From contig NC_059500.1 in the NCBI RefSeq assembly GCF_018139145.2, forward strand, positions 22,673,437 to 22,737,436: a DNA stretch of 64,000 nt. Direction: 5' to 3'. The stretch is from Gymnogyps californianus (Eukaryota; Chordata; Aves; Accipitriformes; Cathartidae). Position 1 is the stretch's first letter, and the number at the start of each line of letters is the position of its first letter. Under the pieces are notes generated by a model that saw only the letters and a list, made by a program, of their open reading frames with translations, was not told the origin of the DNA and did no database searches. The position numbers and the translations under genes were made by a program. Shown here in pieces: positions 14,601 through 26,600 of this stretch.

Positions 14601-17600
14601 CATTGCCTACTCTGTCATTACCAACTGCAAAGACTGTTTTAGTTTTGGGGTGTATTGTCAGGTGGTATGATGCTGAGGAGAGTTTGTGTTTTCATACATG
14701 GTAAAAATGAAACACTAACCCTTTGTAATGTCAGTCCCTGACATTCCCCCCTCCCCTTCGTGTTCTGTGTTCTCCATGTGCACTTGGGAGGACAACTTCT
14801 CTGGTTTCTATCTGCTTCCTTCAGAAGCTCCAGCTCACGTCTTTACTTCCTTTAATATTTTTGCAAATACACTTTCTTATAAATTATGTATTATTGTGAA
14901 AATATTTATACACGCGCACACACTTATTTGACATTTGAGCCTTTTGGTACTTTCAGAGACAGGTGAGAATAGTGGGATAAGCACATCAGCATTTTTCTAA
15001 GTATGGTCAGTAAGGAAACACTAACAATGGTATTTAAATTGGTGTTGGATTCTAACACTAATTCAGTAATGGGGTAATCCACTTTACTCGGGACTAATAT
15101 TTAGCCTGCCTGGGAACTCAGTAAGACAGTACTGCTCCAGTGAACATTTTGCTCACATTTCTGAGAGCTACCAACAAGATTTAAAGAAAATCAAGCTGTG
15201 GAGTAAATTTTTATAGCAGAATTGGGTAAAAGACATGTCAGATGTGACAACGCTGATGTGCTGAATATCCAGTGTTCTGCATATTCTGAATACAGAGATG
15301 AATCGCAGATCTACTGGGAAATCCAGCTCTTGAAGAAAGGGATTTCTCGTACAAGCTTCAGGTCTGCTGCTTTTTCAGGACTCCTCGGAAAGAACGGCTA
15401 ACATCTGAAACAGTATCAGTGCTGCTACATGGATAAGATGGGCTGAAGCAGCCCATCTCCCAGATACAAAGAAGGCATTTTCAAACCTATACTATTGCAT
15501 TCATGCTAGCACTGCTGTATCATGTCTTTCAGGTTGGACGTATTTTTTACCTCGTCAGGCATAACACAAAGTTGGGAAAACCTGGAAAGTAGCTGCTAGG
15601 CTGGAGAGAATGGGGAGACAAGAAGCAAGAATGTGCATATTGCAGGACTTTTCCAGGTCTTAAGTCAAAATGTTGAGCTCTGCTTCACACCTTGAATTTG
15701 AAAGGTAGCAAATGCAGTGAAGCATTTCCCCAAGAGAACAATCACAGGGTGAAGCAGGAGATGCATCTTTTTGAGTTGAAATTTTCACAAGATGTGCTGT
15801 ACTTTCCCAATAACAGTCCAGTAGCTTTCACAGAGGTATTAAAAAGGAGTGAAGACGAAAATTCAGCTTCAGTTATTTCAGGCTTGCAACAGAATGTCTT
15901 GCTCTTGTATTAATGGCAGTTATTAAGGGAAGAACAAATTAAATTCTGAGGATAAGTCTGTTGAAGGCTTTGAATTTATTTAGTCGTTTTGTTCTTTTTG
16001 AAAATAAATCCTTCATCAGTGATGTCAAATATGTTCCTAGTAGCCAGGTTTTTTTCCCCACCTGTTTTCCCCTATTGTTTCCTACCAGCATGCAGCTGAT
16101 GGTAGTTTTTAACCGATTAATTTATATTTGCAGATAGGGAAGCAAGCTGGATCTTGTGAGACGGACTCCAAAGTTTGTTTTCACAGTAGCAGACTTGGGT
16201 ATTACCAGTTGGTGTGACTTCCTGTAGGCAAGATTTTATGAAGAAAGGAATATTATTTCTGAAGTCATGAGCCCTGCTTTCAGAAATCCTTTGTAGCTGC
16301 AGCACTGCTATGGGGAAATAGTACCCCAGTCAATCATTCAATTCCTGCTTTATTAATTATCATGTAGTTATTGGGAAAAAAGTTATTTTGCATATTCAAG
16401 CCTAAAAATGGAATGTCTGAAGTGTGTGACAGTAGGGAAAAGATTAGACACTGTAGCACGCATACATTGTATATATGATAGCATATATCTTACAGCAGAG
16501 AGTTTAGTAAAAGTTTGTTCTTACTGTCCAGTCTCACTTGGAGTGAGCAGAAGTACAGTGCTGAAAGGATAATGATGGTCTAAACAAATGGTAGGAAGGG
16601 TTGCATACCTGTCCAGCAAACTGTATTTATTAATATGATCTATTTTAATACATTGACTGGAAGTGCAAAGTTCTTACACAGAATTTTGTTTACAGGGGTC
16701 AAGTTCCTGCTGAGGCAGAAGTGAACTACTTAGGGGTGGCCAAATCCCTGGAAATGTATGGAGTGGATCTCCATCCTGTTTATGTAGGTATTGTTTAAAT
16801 ACTTTAAACTTGGTAACAATGAAAAAAAATTTCTTGTACTAATGTGGGGGACAGTGTTTATATACTTTAGTTGCCACAGAATGACTTGAAACACTGTACT
16901 TAAGAAATGCAAAGGAAGACGTATTTACAGACTGAGGGGATTCAGTCATTCATACATACAGAAGCCTAATGGTTTTCAGATGAAAGGCTGTGATTGTATT
17001 ACACCTATAAAAGGCAATCAGTTATACTCTGGAAAAAGCAATTCAGATAAATAAGAAGTAATTAGTGCAAGTGTCAGGAGAGATGAGAGAGGGTTATAAC
17101 CTTTGTCTTTGACACAAGAGTTTGCACATTATTCTTGTGTAAATAACAGCAAGTGTGTCCTGAAACCTTTTCAATACCATTGCAAAAACTAGGGTGGGGT
17201 AGCAGCAGCATGTCTGGCTTCTTTTAATATTCGTTGTGAAAGTTTTGCTAAAGATCCAGAGTACGTTTCCAGCTTTTCCTCTGCTGTATCGTGCAGCATT
17301 GCAAGTTGTCTGTATTGCCTCAGCAAAACCCTCCACTTCTTTTGTAAAACACCCTGTATGTTGGGATTGGATCCAAGTCATCACCTGGAGGCTATGTGCT
17401 CCTGGTAGAAACATCATTCTATCTTGTTTGAATAATTGCGCTTGTGGCAGGTTTTTTTGAATAAAAGAAAATCAGAAGTTCAAATAGGGAGTTGTAATAT
17501 AGATAGTTCACTGAGTTATATGTCAGTACATTGTAAAATTACTTGAAAGAAAATAAAGAAATCAAGATACTACCAGAAGATTAAGGATGTATCTCCTGCT

Positions 17601-20600
17601 GAAAATTGTGTAGCCTGCAATGTGAACTATTTTTTAATGCACCCTGTGGCTTAATTGCATGCATATCCCATGCTTTCTGCCCCTCCCACCCATAGAAAGC
17701 TGGGGGAGTTACTGGAACAAGATTCAACATGATCCAACAAAATCATGTTAAATTAGCAGAGCCTGGAAATTTTTTTTTCTCGTAGCTTGCTTTTGCTGTG
17801 CAATGAGATCCCTGCCTGGGTAATGAGGGGTGAGTTGTAATAAGCCCAAGTCTAACCCATGAATATCATCATTTCTATTTATATTACAAGAGCAACAGAA
17901 GCCCTCATTTGAGACTGAAGCTGCACACATGAAGAGATGTAGTTCTTTTCCTCGTTTGGTCATATTAAAAGTAAAGTTGCCTTTAGCAGTTAGTTCACTG
18001 AGGAGCACAGGCAGAGCTTGCCAGGTGTGCTTGAGCTTTCTCACATCAGTAGTCATGCAGAAGGACACTTTCTACAGTCAGTCCGTCTCACAGTTGATAT
18101 TTTTTTGCGGTTCATGCTCTGCTGGTTTAGAGCTTGCAGGACTCTTCCTTGTTGCCTCAAGTAGGCAGATGAACGAGCTTTTATAGCTGACTTTTTTTTA
18201 ACCTCATACACTTAAGGTTTACACTCTTTGAAGTGTAGTGTGGATCTAATTCTGGTTGCTGTCCGTAAACTGGGGAGGCTGGGGCCTTCTGCCACTCATC
18301 ACCAGGGTTTTCACCCTATTCTCTCCCAACATGGTTTGCGATTTGGATATTGACCTCAGGAACGGTTTCCTTTGGAGGAGATGATGCATGCAGCTGTTCC
18401 TTGCATGTCACTACCCATTCTGAACAGAAGAATGCTCTGAATCTCTCAAAGGAGCTACTTCACTTGGTAGCAGTATGCAGGTGATACTATTTTAGGAGGG
18501 AGAAGGCAGCTGTGAGGTTATATTATAGTAGAATAGGTCAGAAAATCACTATTTACCTTCAGCTGAAAGTTAGGATGTCTGTTACATTCATGTCTGGATA
18601 AAGAGTTTAGTTTTTGAGTTTTGGCCATTTGCCAAATAGCCAAAAGTAATTCCTTAAAAAAAAAGTTATTTTTGTTTTTCACCATGGCGTGTGGAATCTC
18701 CCATTCTTTTCCTCACTGCCATTCTTTCTTGCCTCTTTGCCTCTATGCCTACAAGTTCTCGTGTAGGAGTTTTTGTCAGTAGATGAAGTACTATTTTCCC
18801 TATTTTCCCAATGAGTGAAACAGTATGTTCAAGTCAGTCATCAGGCTGACTTCCTCACTAGACCTCACTGCTACTGTGATACAACTTGCAACTGTATGAA
18901 TGACATACATTTTTATTTTCTAGGGTGAAAACAAATCTGAATATTTTTTAGGATTAACACCCATAGGAGTTGTTGTCTACAAGAATAAAAAACAAGTAGG
19001 AAAATATTTCTGGTATGTATGATTTAAATGTACAGTCTGTGCTAAAACAATAACAATGTTGTTGTATGGAAATGTATGATTTGTGATATCTATTTGAAAG
19101 GTTAAGTGTATCAATAAAAAAGTATACTTGGAATTCCTAATCTTTTTCTGGATTAGACAGTTTTTTAATTCTTTGATAATCCAAGTATTGAAAAAAATAG
19201 TTCACCTTTACTATACTCATGCTGAAATGTTTAAATACTGCTAATTTTCTGTTGACGTCTGGTGCATACCTGAAAAAAAAAATCTACCTGTGAATTCCAT
19301 TTTATCTTTGTATGTAAATATATACAACTTTATATTTTATTGTGTGTGAAATTCAAAGCTCATGAAGTTCTGTCTGTCTTTTTTTCCAATATTACAGGCC
19401 TAGAATTACAAAAGTTCACTTCAAGGAAACACAGTTTGAACTTAGAGTCCTGGGAAAAGATGTAAGTTTTTATTTAAGCCTGAAAGGAAAAAAAAAAAAA
19501 ATCTCAGGTCTAATGAAGTGGGAAATATTGTGTGTCCATCAAAGTCTAATTTATTTTATTGAAATTTACTGCAAGAAACGATCAAAGTGAAATTAATTTT
19601 ATTGATAGTTACTGCAAGAAAATGACCTTATCCTCAAGTGTAAAATGTTCCTGATGGTGCTTGCAGTTTTATTAAAGAAAGAGGAGGAAGAAAGATTTTC
19701 TGTCCGCGTTTTGCAGGCAAGGGGAGAGAACTTCAGCAGAACAGTACTGAAGGAGGAATTCTATAACAAACCTTTATCATTTTATATTGTACTCTGTAAA
19801 TTAGAGTAGACTACTTCTGCAATGCCTTGTTCATGGTGTTACATAGTGCTTTTAAACTAGGCTAGATCTACAGGGAAAGCTAATATTAACCAAAACGTGG
19901 ATGGACAAAAACTCAGAAAGCTCTTAGGCCCAAGTAATTTTGTAGCTCGGAAACAGAAGCAGCCACATAATATAGCTCGAAACCCATTTGTCAGAGTTGA
20001 ACTTCATTGTGCTGTTAGACCATGTGAGAGAAAACAATGTTGGTTCCAGTGGAGCAAGGATAGCAGGTTGATAGCAGCAGAAGAGGTTTTAAGATAGAGT
20101 CAGTGGGAAAAAAGAGAAAGATATTTATCACCTGTGAAGCATGTGGGGCAGGGGGAGGAGGAGGAGAGTGTTGAGGATGTAGGGAAAATTATGAAGTGTA
20201 ATAAAATGAATAGTTGCAGTCAGTCTGTGATTTTTGGTATCTGGTTGAGTTATAAGTCTAGTTTGCTGAGTTATTTTTTGAAAATACTTTGTAGGTCTCT
20301 TTGGAATATCGGGACTGAAAGTTTATAGTTTTGAAGAAGTATTAACTTGCCTGCAGTATTCCCCTTCACTGATTGTCTACATATCTTCATTCATCTATGT
20401 AGTGGTTGTTAGTCTTGTCCATGATTTTTCCATGAGGCCATTTGGTACGTTTGGTACATTCTGGGAAATGTAAGTGTACCCCTGACTGGTTGTCTTGCTT
20501 CTGTCGTGGGCAGCGTTTCTTGTGCCTCTGCAGATGTATTGGCAAGTTTTGCTTTTGTTACTCCCAAGTGATTTGTTTCTATTTGGTGTGGTGATCTATG

Positions 20601-23600
20601 GGAATTTTATTTCTGATGGTGTTTTTGTTGAAATACAAGAGTTGTTTGAAGGCTGAGGGAAGGTTGGGAAAACTTTTCTCAATGTTTCATGTGAAGGGTG
20701 AGTGCCTGTTCATGTATAAACAAGTCCAAGTTTGACTTAGAGTGAATTGCATTGAAGTGATGCTGTAGTTTCTGTTTGATGCCACATATATATAGTTTTT
20801 GTCTGAACCATGTGGAATTGCAAATGTGTAACATGCTGAGCAGAAAATCTGGAAGCTTTGGACGTGCTTAATTTGAGACTGTGAATGTTGATGGCTGGTG
20901 AACACTTACTATTGTGATTGTAAGGCAAACACTTTGACAGCACTTGGTAATTTCAAGTCTCGACAGGTACTTTTAGGAAATAGTTCAAGAGAACAGTAAG
21001 TACAAGGGTGTGTACCATCATTAAAATCTCCTTTGCAATTAATACTCATTTGAAGTGTTTCTACAGTGCTTCATATCCTAAGAAGATCAGGAAAAGCCAA
21101 AATGGCCCAGAAGAATCTTCCTCTCCTTTTTTTTTAAACATTCTGGTGGTGTTACTTTGAACAAAATTATGTATTGGAATAAGCAAACAGTAGCCTTTGT
21201 CTCTGGATTAAAGCTGTCATAACAATTTATGCTGTTGTGCACCCAGAGGAGGAAAAGCTCATCAGTGTGTTATATGACTGTATGTTCCAATACTCCTTGA
21301 AAACAATTCACAGATTTCTTTTATTCCTCTGTTTTTTGGAATAAATGCTATCACTTTGTCCTTCCACGTGGGACATGAGTTTGTAGTATATGATAGAAGA
21401 GTAAATGTGCCATTTTTACTTCATCCTGCCTCCTGGGATATCACTTTACGGCCCAGGGAATTAACACTTTCCTTGTTTCAGATGTGGTATACCAAGTCTG
21501 GAACGTGTTACATGTTTCCAGTTAGTTGGGGAGAACGCCAGAAAAGATTCAGGAAGAGAAGAAATAATGGAGACTTTGCCATGTCTTAGATGGAGCTTTA
21601 TGGCATAGAGTGAAGGAGTTAACATCATGTAATAAGAAGAGCAGATTATTTCTGAGTATATTGAGTGCTTTGTGTGAATCACATTTTCCATATTGTAGTG
21701 AAAACTCTGTGCAGGCTGGATTTTGGTTCGTGTTTCCACACACTAGCTGCCTTTATTCACACTGATGGGCACCTTTCATGGGTACGTCTGCTCATCAAGA
21801 GGAAGCTGTTGGTGCTTTTAGTACCGATGAACTGTTGCTCTTCCCCTGCATGGGGTTACTGATGGTCACTTCTTTGTTCTCCCTTTCAATAAATTTGTCT
21901 GAGATTTTTTCAAACCTACCAAAAGAATTTGAATGTGTACTTCCCACTAAAGGGCTGGAAGTGGACATCCTGATCTCCTTGACAGATGGCAGACATAGCA
22001 GTCTAAATGTACAGGTCCATGTCCTTAGGCTACCTAAAAAATACACTGTGGGGTGCCTGTGTCAGCCATGTTTATGGCTGCTGAGTTTGTTGTTTACATT
22101 GTTTCACTTTTCTTAAACTTGATGATTTACTGAGCAGAAGATATTTATGCTCACTGTCTTATAATAAAGTAAGGTGCTTCACCTTTCCTGTTTTGTAGTG
22201 TAATCTCTTGTACTTCTTCATATCACTTCCATGAGAACATTTCCTGTGTATTTAACTTCTTTATATTTTTCCTGCATACCTGTTGCTATTGTGTGCAAGC
22301 ATGACCAGTGGTATTTTGGTTTTATCTTTCACTACTTCACTTGTATTATATGTTTTCTCCCTAAGGCTATTGCTATTGCCCCTTCATAAACAAAATACTG
22401 CCCTTAATATTTGGCCATCAGTGATTTATCCTGACATATGAGACTAATGACCTGGACCAGCTGACAGAAACTCTTTTTCAGTGGTGTTAATCATTGAATC
22501 AGTATTTCATTATACCCCGAGTGGACCCATGCTGTGAATTCTGAGCTAGAAACATGTTAGGCTTTCCGTGAAACCTCTAAGTATCGGCATGAAATTAGGA
22601 ACCCTTCTCCTGCGAGGACTGCACAGAAGGATTGCCTGAACACGGCAATCACAAAGAATTTTTGAAGATAAGTGTGGGTTTGTGCAGTTTACTTTAAGAA
22701 AACTGAGAGATCCATCTAATGCCTGTGCACAGTTCCTAGTAGCATAGATGTCTGTTGAACAACCTTGCTGGAAACAATCCAGCAATACAGGTGGCTGCCA
22801 AAAGCCCTCGCCCCCCGCAGCAAAACAAAACCTAATCACAATGGATGCACTATGTGGAAGTGGGTAATCGAAGGGGTGCACAGCACACCTCCTGTGCTTT
22901 CCCCGTGTGAGGAACACGGCTTGCTTCCTCTCAACTAAGAACATGAAACAAAACAGAGAAAAACATACTTTGATAGATTTTATAGGCTGGGAACGCAAAT
23001 GTAATGATATACAGGAGTGAGAGATGTGGAGCTTTTTTGCCTGTAGGTACCAAGTACTTCTGTGCTGTTCCCCACAACCCCATACTGTTTTCTGTAACAG
23101 CGCCTTTTACTTTGGTTGCACTGTGTCTGAACATGCAAGTGAATGATTTCACTCCTTTGCAGAGTTTATGCAAAGCTTCTGTACTTGTTACTTTTAATGT
23201 TTCTGTTTCACCAAACCAGAAAGTGTTGAATGTGCAGAACACTTGCTTTCATTATTTCTTCTTGTAAGAGAAGGGTCTTTTGGAAGTCTGAGGGATTTTG
23301 AAATTTGGGTTCTTTCAAGTCAGAACAAACCCCCAAACTGCAGTTAAAAATGACTTACACATTTTCAAGACATGCCTTCCTCTGCAGTCTTGCTTAGTCA
23401 GATGAAGAGGCCCAGTTCAGCTGAATTCATAAGGTGAAGTTGGTAAAGACTGTTTGCAGGAGCAATACCAAGCACTGATGCATGCTAGAGGAACTTCAGA
23501 GCAATTCCAAAGCACATAATGCTCCCCATTCCGGTGGCTGAAACTTGTCTAAATACCAGATTTTTGTGTTCTTTTAAATAGTCTCAGAAAACCCTGGAAA

Positions 23601-26600
23601 TATGCTTTATTTTTTTAAGTTGCTTTTTATAAGTGTCAGAAGTCTGAAAAGTAATTACATTAATAAGGTGGTTCAGCTGTCCCCCTTCTTGCCCTGTCAC
23701 ATGCTATATTCCATCTTGAGTTACAAGTTCTAGTCAGGAACTTTTAATTCGATTTATTCCTCTCACAGTTTCTTGGGAAGATTGAACAGAGTTTGAAGAG
23801 ATGTTCCTTCCATTCTAAAGTCCAATTTAGCTTAGATTTCAATTCCAGACAAAAATAGCATTTTGATCTTTATTATGGTTTAAGAACTACAAATGACTTT
23901 TGTATCATTTGCATTTGCAGCCAGTTAAGCCAGAGTGGTAGCAGAGGGTGGAGGTGAGCAAGCACAGCAGTGTTAATACATCATATAGAACGGTTTTGGC
24001 TTGTTTTGGTTGGTTCGGGGTTTTCTTGGCTTTTCTTAACCACTTTCTGAGCCATCTTAGAAGGATAGTAAGATTGGTTCAAGGCTTAATAGCAAAATCT
24101 TCAGTAATGAACATTTTTGAAGGAGAACTAGGATTAAAATTCCTGCATAAACTTAAATTCATTGCCACTAAGGTGTTACTGTCAGCTTTTTTTTGTAAGT
24201 TCTTCTCTAGTCTTTTTTTTTTAATTGGTATAATACAAGGCTGGGATATGTTTGTTTCAATCTTGACATGCTTTATGCAAACTGGCACAGCATTATTGAT
24301 TTTAATTCCTGACTTGTATAATGTTCTTAAAGATTGACCTTGTGTAACCAGTAATAATACATTGTCTGTTACATAAGCTATGATTGGTATGCATTATGTA
24401 AATATATTAAGACAGAATATTTCCTATTGGAGTTAACAATTGATAGTATCCAGGTATGTGACTAACCTGGCAAAGAATAATGTTGGGAAGCAGTAGCTTC
24501 AGAACTAGTGTTAATATTTCTGTTACATGTACATGCAGTGTGCTCTAATGGGGCAAGATCCCTGCTTATGCTATATTAATATTCAGTGCAACTAGGAAGA
24601 GTGGTGTGTGTGTGCTGGCAGGGTTCCTGCTGTGGGTTTGGGTTCTTCTTCATTTTCTGAGCCTGGATTGGTGGGAACCAATATATGTCTTGTCATAAAC
24701 TATAGCAGCTAAAGCCTACTCTGAATCATAGGTTTTCAAAACGTTTTTGATCTGTGGATGGGTGCAGTGCTGCACGGAGCGGGTGTAAGTCTACTGACAG
24801 TGGCCCTCTTATCTTTGGAGTAATCTATGAACTTCACAAATAGGGGATCTTCTGGCCCCCAGAGGGAAGAACTGTCATTTTAAGTGTGTGTCTTCTCCTC
24901 CAGGTAAACTTGAGCTTGCCTTGCCTGGGCACTGAGCTAGCTGGGCACAAGGCAGCTCTGAGCTTGAAAGCTGTGTAATCATGGTGTGGCAGAGCAAGCT
25001 GGGAACTGTTTGCAACGGGCAGTGTGGGCACTCCTGAACTAGTATGTCAGCTCTAGCAGTTCCAGCGGCATTTTGTGGTTAGGTAGAGCAATGACCCCTC
25101 TGGTTTCTCTCCTTTGAAGGCATTAGTAACATGCTTTCAGTCTTTCAGTTAAGTGGAGGGGGGAGTTATGGTGGAGTGCTGTACCAATTACCAGCTGTGT
25201 AGTGGAGATCTCAAAGGCCCTGCCAGATCAGTCTTCTGGCTGATTTGAGAGGCAGCATAAAACAGATAAGGGTGGTGGCTACAAGTTTGAGTGCCAGTCT
25301 GTTTATAAGCTCCTAGTATAGTCAAGATATCTGCATCCCCTGTGCTAGTCTGTCTCTCCTCCCATGGGTAAAAAGGGTGGTGAGGTTATGGCAGTATGAG
25401 CTTTAGCATGTTTTAGAGACTGCAGGACAAGCTTTTAAAGCATTTAAATGGAGAGGAATATTTTATGTTTGTCCTCACAGTTTTTTAGTGTCTTGCCTTT
25501 TTCAGGATTAGAAGGTAGTCAAACAGCTTAACAACTAGATACTGCTACAAGGGTTATGCACGTCTTTTTGCAGCCTCTGGCCATGTCATCCTGTCCTCTC
25601 CCTTGCTGGTGCAAGTCACAGATGTGATCAAAACTCATCATACAAAAATAAGTGGTTTTCTGCTTGTTTCGTGAGCGCGACTGGCTTCCTGAAAGAACAG
25701 ACAAATACCAAAACTGGTTCAAAGGAGAGGGGAGATCTTCAGAGTGTGCAGATGACCAGGGCCGCTCTGGAAGCAGTGAGTCTTCACAGTGTATGATGCC
25801 TCACCTTTAGTACACTGGGCACTCTGAAAGCAACAGGATGAGTAGCAGGGAGTAGCTTGTGAGGCGCCAAACAACACTGAATGAGTTTGGAATTGTCATT
25901 TCCTATAAATCATTAGTAGAAGTACAATAGGTCTTTGTTTCTTTTGGTTCAGATCTATGAGAATAATAAGAAAAAAACCCAGCTAACTCTCGCTACCTGT
26001 AAGAAATTACAATTATTCAAGATGCTAAAAATGTTGCCTTTTGTTGGAAACAAAAGTTCATGATGTTAACAGGTAAGGTCATCCTTGCTTTACCTATGCA
26101 AATCAATTTATTCCCTTGGGGAGAAAGATTAAACCTGGAAGATATTACTGCCTTCAGTACTGCTTAATTTTTATATATGCATTTATAAATTGTGAGGGTA
26201 ATCACAGTACTCTTGCAAGCCTTAAATAATCTTAAAAAGTAATTGGAGGAAGTCCTAAACCTAGATGTGCTGTATACAGTGTCATATTGGACTTAGTTGC
26301 AGTAAGTTACTGAATCCTTCACAGAAAAGGTGAAAACCGGTACAAGAATTATGAATTGTCTCCTCTGTGTTGGTGAAAGACCTTGGAGATAATGTTTTAG
26401 GCTTTCTTTCTCTCTCTTTAGTAAAACTTAACTGTGCTGTTTGACTTATTACAAGCATCCATTCTGAGTTAATAGTTTTCAGACATGTGCTTTTCCTTCA
26501 TATTCAAATAAATGAACCTCATTGTGTTATCAGAAACCTTGTTGGTCTGTCCCCTGATTTTTAGGCAGTTGTTTCATTTTCCAGATCTGAATTCCATAAC

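Larger units (their letters stand above)
10734..16695 (+). other. EPB41L4A: intron of EPB41L4A (5962 nt)
   Basis: Phase 2, donor GTAAGA, acceptor TTGTTTACAG. A probable MIR-type relic is at 11080-11160 and a short tandem duplication at 13543-13581; both are listed separately. Frames of 60-138 codons (for example 10772-11188 minus, 11934-12272 plus) are not recognisable and lie over non-coding sequence. Confidence 0.85.

Noticed and set aside
22546..22998. 150-codon open frame on the minus strand
   Set aside because: No recognisable domain, no splice or promoter context, odd composition, and it lies in an intron. Probably chance in a locally stop-poor stretch.
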